NCBI GenBank assembly: GCA_029879645.1
Contig: JAOUPX010000020.1
Coordinates: 1-34,782, forward strand
DNA: 34,782 nt
Reading direction: 5' to 3'
Source of the DNA: Nitrospinota bacterium
Lineage (GTDB): Bacteria > Nitrospinota > Nitrospinia > Nitrospinales > Nitrospinaceae
Below are positions 32,801 to 34,782 of the stretch, one piece after another. The notes beneath the pieces were generated by a model. That model had not been told where the DNA came from and made no database searches. It worked only from the letters and a program-made list of their open reading frames with translations. Position 1 is the stretch's first letter; every line of letters starts with the position of its first letter. Position numbers and translations under genes: made by a program.

Positions 32801-32862
32801 AGGACTCGAACCTGTAACATTTCGGTTAACAGCCGAATGCTCTACCATTGAGCTACTCCGGA
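32788..32862 (-). tRNA. tRNA-Asn (anticodon GTT)
   Basis: On the minus strand acceptor TCCGGAG pairs with CTCCGGA, the D arm is GCTC-AATGGTA-GAGC, the anticodon stem TTCGG/CCGAA has loop CTGTTAA (anticodon GTT), and the T arm is ACAGG-TTCGAGT-CCTGT. The discriminator G is followed by encoded CCA (32790-32788). Its 3' end forms part of the direct repeat bounding the brnTA segment. Confidence 0.96.
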
Positions 32863-33007
32863 ATGGTATTCAGATGCAGTTGGATTTGGGTCCAAGGCTC
32901 CCTAATTTAAGGAAATTTTCAGCCTTGGTCAAGGGAAAAGAACCACTTCCTCTGTTCCCCGTCAACCGGCTCAGGATGACACAACTCTGGGGCCAGCGGT
33001 ACGCGGG

Positions 33008-33610
33008 TCAGGTATCGATTTCCATGCGGCCTTCCATTGATTTTTTGAGGGTCACGGGATCGGCATATTCGATATCCCCGCCCACCGGCAGGCCGCGGGC
33101 GATTCGGGTCACCTTCACCCCCGATCCCTTGAGCATGCGGGCGATATACATAGCGGTCGATTCGCCCTCCATATCCGGATTGGTCGCCAGGATCACCTCG
33201 CGGATACCGTTTTTTCCGGCTTTGGCTTTCAAATCTTCGGTGGTCAGATCCTGCGGTCCGATGCCGTCGAGCGGCGAAATCACCCCCATCAGCACGTGAT
33301 ATTCGCCCCGGTAGTCGCCCATGTTCTCCATCACGTACACGTCGTACGGCTCCTCCACCACGCAGATCAGGTTATGGTCGCGTTTCGGGTCCTGGCAGAT
33401 GTCGCACGGGTCGACTTCAGTGATGCCGTGGCAATTGGAGCAAAGGATGACCTTTTCCTTGATGTTGAGAATGGTGCGCGCGAGGTTTTGCACCCGCTCC
33501 TTCTCGCCGCGCATCAGGTAAAACGACAGACGCTCCGCCGTCTTCTGGCCGATCCCCGGCAGGCGTTTCAATTCTTCGATCAGTTCTTTAACCGCGGCGG
33601 GTCGTTTCAT
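33008..33610 (-). CDS. recR: Recombination mediator protein RecR
   Basis: RecR forms a DNA-clamp ring and with RecF/RecO loads RecA at gaps. The 200 residues contain the N-terminal helix-hairpin-helix (ELKRLPGIGQKTAERLSFYL) and a C4 zinc site (Cys57, Cys60, Cys69, Cys72 in CSNCHGITEVDPCDIC). A Toprim domain follows (LICVVEEPYDVYVMEN, TNPDMEGESTAMYIARML), then the C-terminal GLPVGGDIEYADPVTLKKSM. It is third in the conserved dnaX-ybaB-recR order. Confidence 0.98.
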   Translation of the reverse strand: MKRPAAVKELIEELKRLPGIGQKTAERLSFYLMRGEKERVQNLARTILNIKEKVILCSNCHGITEVDPCDICQDPKRDHNLICVVEEPYDVYVMENMGDYRGEYHVLMGVISPLDGIGPQDLTTEDLKAKAGKNGIREVILATNPDMEGESTAMYIARMLKGSGVKVTRIARGLPVGGDIEYADPVTLKKSMEGRMEIDT

Positions 33611-33690
33611 AGTGTCAATTGCGAGTGGTTTTTAATCGTTCCATCCATCGTCGGGAAAAGTCAGGCTGGCAGTGTCGAGTGTTGCGGGAA

Positions 33691-34008
33691 CTACGGGAAT
33701 ATTCCGGGAATTTTGATGCCGCCGGTGAGCTTGGTCATTTCTTCCTGCGCCAGGTCCTTCACCTTGCGGTGCACTTCGTTGACGGCGCCGGCGACCAGGT
33801 CTTCCAGAATGGCGCGGTCGTTCATGTTGATCAGCTCTTCGTCAATATGAACGTGCAGGATTTCGTTGTTGCCGTTGGCGGTCACTTTCACCATGCCGCC
33901 GCCGGTGGAGGCTTCGACCTGTTGCTTGGCGAGTGCTTCCTGCATCTCGGCCATCTTTTCTTTCATCTGTGACGCCTGCTTGAACAGGTCGCCCATGCCT
34001 TTAAACAT
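33691..34008 (-). CDS. ybaB: YbaB/EbfC nucleoid-associated protein
   Basis: This 105-residue DNA-binding dimer is of the YbaB/EbfC family. The N-terminal helix is FKGMGDLFKQASQMKEKMAE, and the core is GGGMVKVTANGNNEILHVHI followed by DLVAGAVNEVHRKVKDLAQE. The C-terminus GGIKIPGIF is typical. It is encoded between dnaX and recR, as in most bacteria, 80 bp before recR. Confidence 0.97.
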   Translation of the reverse strand: MFKGMGDLFKQASQMKEKMAEMQEALAKQQVEASTGGGMVKVTANGNNEILHVHIDEELINMNDRAILEDLVAGAVNEVHRKVKDLAQEEMTKLTGGIKIPGIFP

Positions 34009-34198
34009 AAATTTCCTTATTCAGTTTTATAACCCAGATTCTTCGCTACACGATGTTCCGCTCAGAATGACAAATAAAAAACAGGTCATCCTGAGTGAAA
34101 CGAAGGATCTCGGTTTTCTAAATTTTTAAATTCCTCAATTACGCCTTTCAATTCTCTGTTGGCGTTAACATTCAGCAAGCTCCCCCTCCGGGGAGGAG
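34009..34198. other. dnaX-ybaB gap with repeat and hairpin
   Basis: This 190-bp spacer is unusual for this normally tight gene pair. It holds copy 3 of the dispersed inverted repeat (34036-34110) and a hairpin CTCCCC-CTCC-GGGGAG (34180-34195) that resembles the CCTCC-type cores of the MITE-like elements. Confidence 0.6.
34036..34110. repeat. Dispersed inverted repeat, 'AGATTCTTC...CAGAATGAC' family, copy 3
   Basis: The left arm starts AGATTCTTCGCTAC and ends CTCAGAATGAC (34036-34071). The right arm is GTCATCCTGAGTGAAACG...AAGGATCT (34085-34110). It is inserted between dnaX and ybaB. Confidence 0.85.
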
Positions 34199-34782
34199 TC
34201 AACGGATCACCATACCGCCGAACACATCCAGCGCGTCTTTTAAAATTTCTTCTTCCGAGGCGGAAGCATTTTGGCCCGGCGTTTTTGGGCGAGGCCGGTC
34301 CTCTTCGGGCGGCTCGGGGACGTTTTCCGCCGGAGCGGATGCGGTCGCCGTATCCAACTGCAATTTGATTTTGATATGCGGCTTGCCGCACACTTCAGCC
34401 ACGGCTTCCTGCAATGCCGAGAGGTTTTCCTCTTTTTCCACCTGCCCCATCGTAAACGGATCGGGAAAACTGATGCGCATCTCTTTACCGTCGAGCGCGG
34501 TCAACCGGCAGTTATCGAGATAGGTACCGAGCGGACGCTTGATCGCGCTGGCGGCGGTACGGATTTTCTGCCACGCCTCTGACGCCGGCGAAGCGCCGGT
34601 GCTCATTTCGCCTGCCGGTTGCGGTGCGGACGGGGCCGGGTCCTGCGGTTCCACAGGATCGTGCCTTGCCGGTGCGGATTGCGCGGGAGCAGGAGATGCC
34701 TTTCGGACCGGTATCGATTCGCCTCTCGCCGGGAGAGGCGCCCTAGGGTCCGCCGGGGCGGGGCCCTCCATTGTATTGATCT
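34199..34782 (-). CDS. dnaX: DNA polymerase III gamma/tau subunit, C-terminal part only
   Basis: The frame is open to the window edge, so only the last ~194 residues are seen and the AAA+ ATPase part lies outside. The Pro/Ala-rich linker is followed by a compact domain (EAWQKIRTAASAIKRPLGTY, MRISFPDPFTMGQVEKEENL, ALQEAVAEVCGKPHIKIKLQ). This is the pattern of the tau C-terminal region that contacts the polymerase. The end is DALDVFGGMVI. The identity is supported mainly by position ahead of ybaB-recR. Confidence 0.85.
   Translation of the reverse strand, partial: INTMEGPAPADPRAPLPARGESIPVRKASPAPAQSAPARHDPVEPQDPAPSAPQPAGEMSTGASPASEAWQKIRTAASAIKRPLGTYLDNCRLTALDGKEMRISFPDPFTMGQVEKEENLSALQEAVAEVCGKPHIKIKLQLDTATASAPAENVPEPPEEDRPRPKTPGQNASASEEEILKDALDVFGGMVIR

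Overview
The window looks like chromosomal DNA from a moderately GC-rich, deep-branching Gram-negative bacterium. Three things point that way: MEP-pathway isoprenoid genes sit beside undecaprenyl-PP and CDP-DAG synthesis, proteins carry clear export signals, and multiheme c-type cytochromes are present. A Nitrospinota or former-Deltaproteobacteria type lineage would fit. That is an inference from gene content only, and no taxonomic marker was compared.

Layout, left to right. Bases 1-8099 (+) hold the 3' part of a pyrophosphate-type phosphofructokinase, then a translation and envelope-precursor run: rpsB, tsf, pyrH, frr, uppS, cdsA, dxr, ispF. Bases 8100-8583 are a low-GC gap with a decayed minus-strand ORF. 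Bases 8584-15147 (+) form a compact dedicated fatty-acyl/polyene locus: ketosynthase, acyl carrier protein, two CrtI-like FAD oxidoreductases, FabG-like and FabZ-like proteins and a FabI-like SDR. Bases 15617-21187 (+) hold two chemoreceptors whose C-terminal ~325 codons are nearly identical at the DNA level.

Bases 21337-27698 (-) hold two multiheme cytochromes, pheS, and the classical thrS-infC-rpmI-rplT operon. A terminator separates rplT from pheS, and infC appears to start at AUC. tRNA-Val(GAC) lies upstream of thrS. Bases 28315-30463 (+) hold a secreted 11-residue-repeat protein and a four-gene ECF sigma/DUF3619-like/small secreted/DUF3106-like module. Bases 30501-32862 hold MITE-like elements, an EEP-family phosphohydrolase, and an 880-bp segment at the 3' end of tRNA-Asn that carries a BrnT/BrnA toxin-antitoxin pair between 56-bp perfect direct repeats. 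Bases 33008-34782 (-) are the conserved dnaX(partial)-ybaB-recR cluster.

The most notable items are as follows. The KS-ACP-CrtI-CrtI-FabG-FabZ-FabI locus is reminiscent of the candidate ladderane gene sets of anammox bacteria. The brnTA segment has the geometry of a tiny tRNA-targeted integrated element, and its promoter predicts a leaderless toxin mRNA. The two chemoreceptors show recent duplication or gene conversion. A triheme cytochrome appears to be a duplicated diheme module that lacks one heme site. A family of small inverted-repeat elements is scattered through the window.
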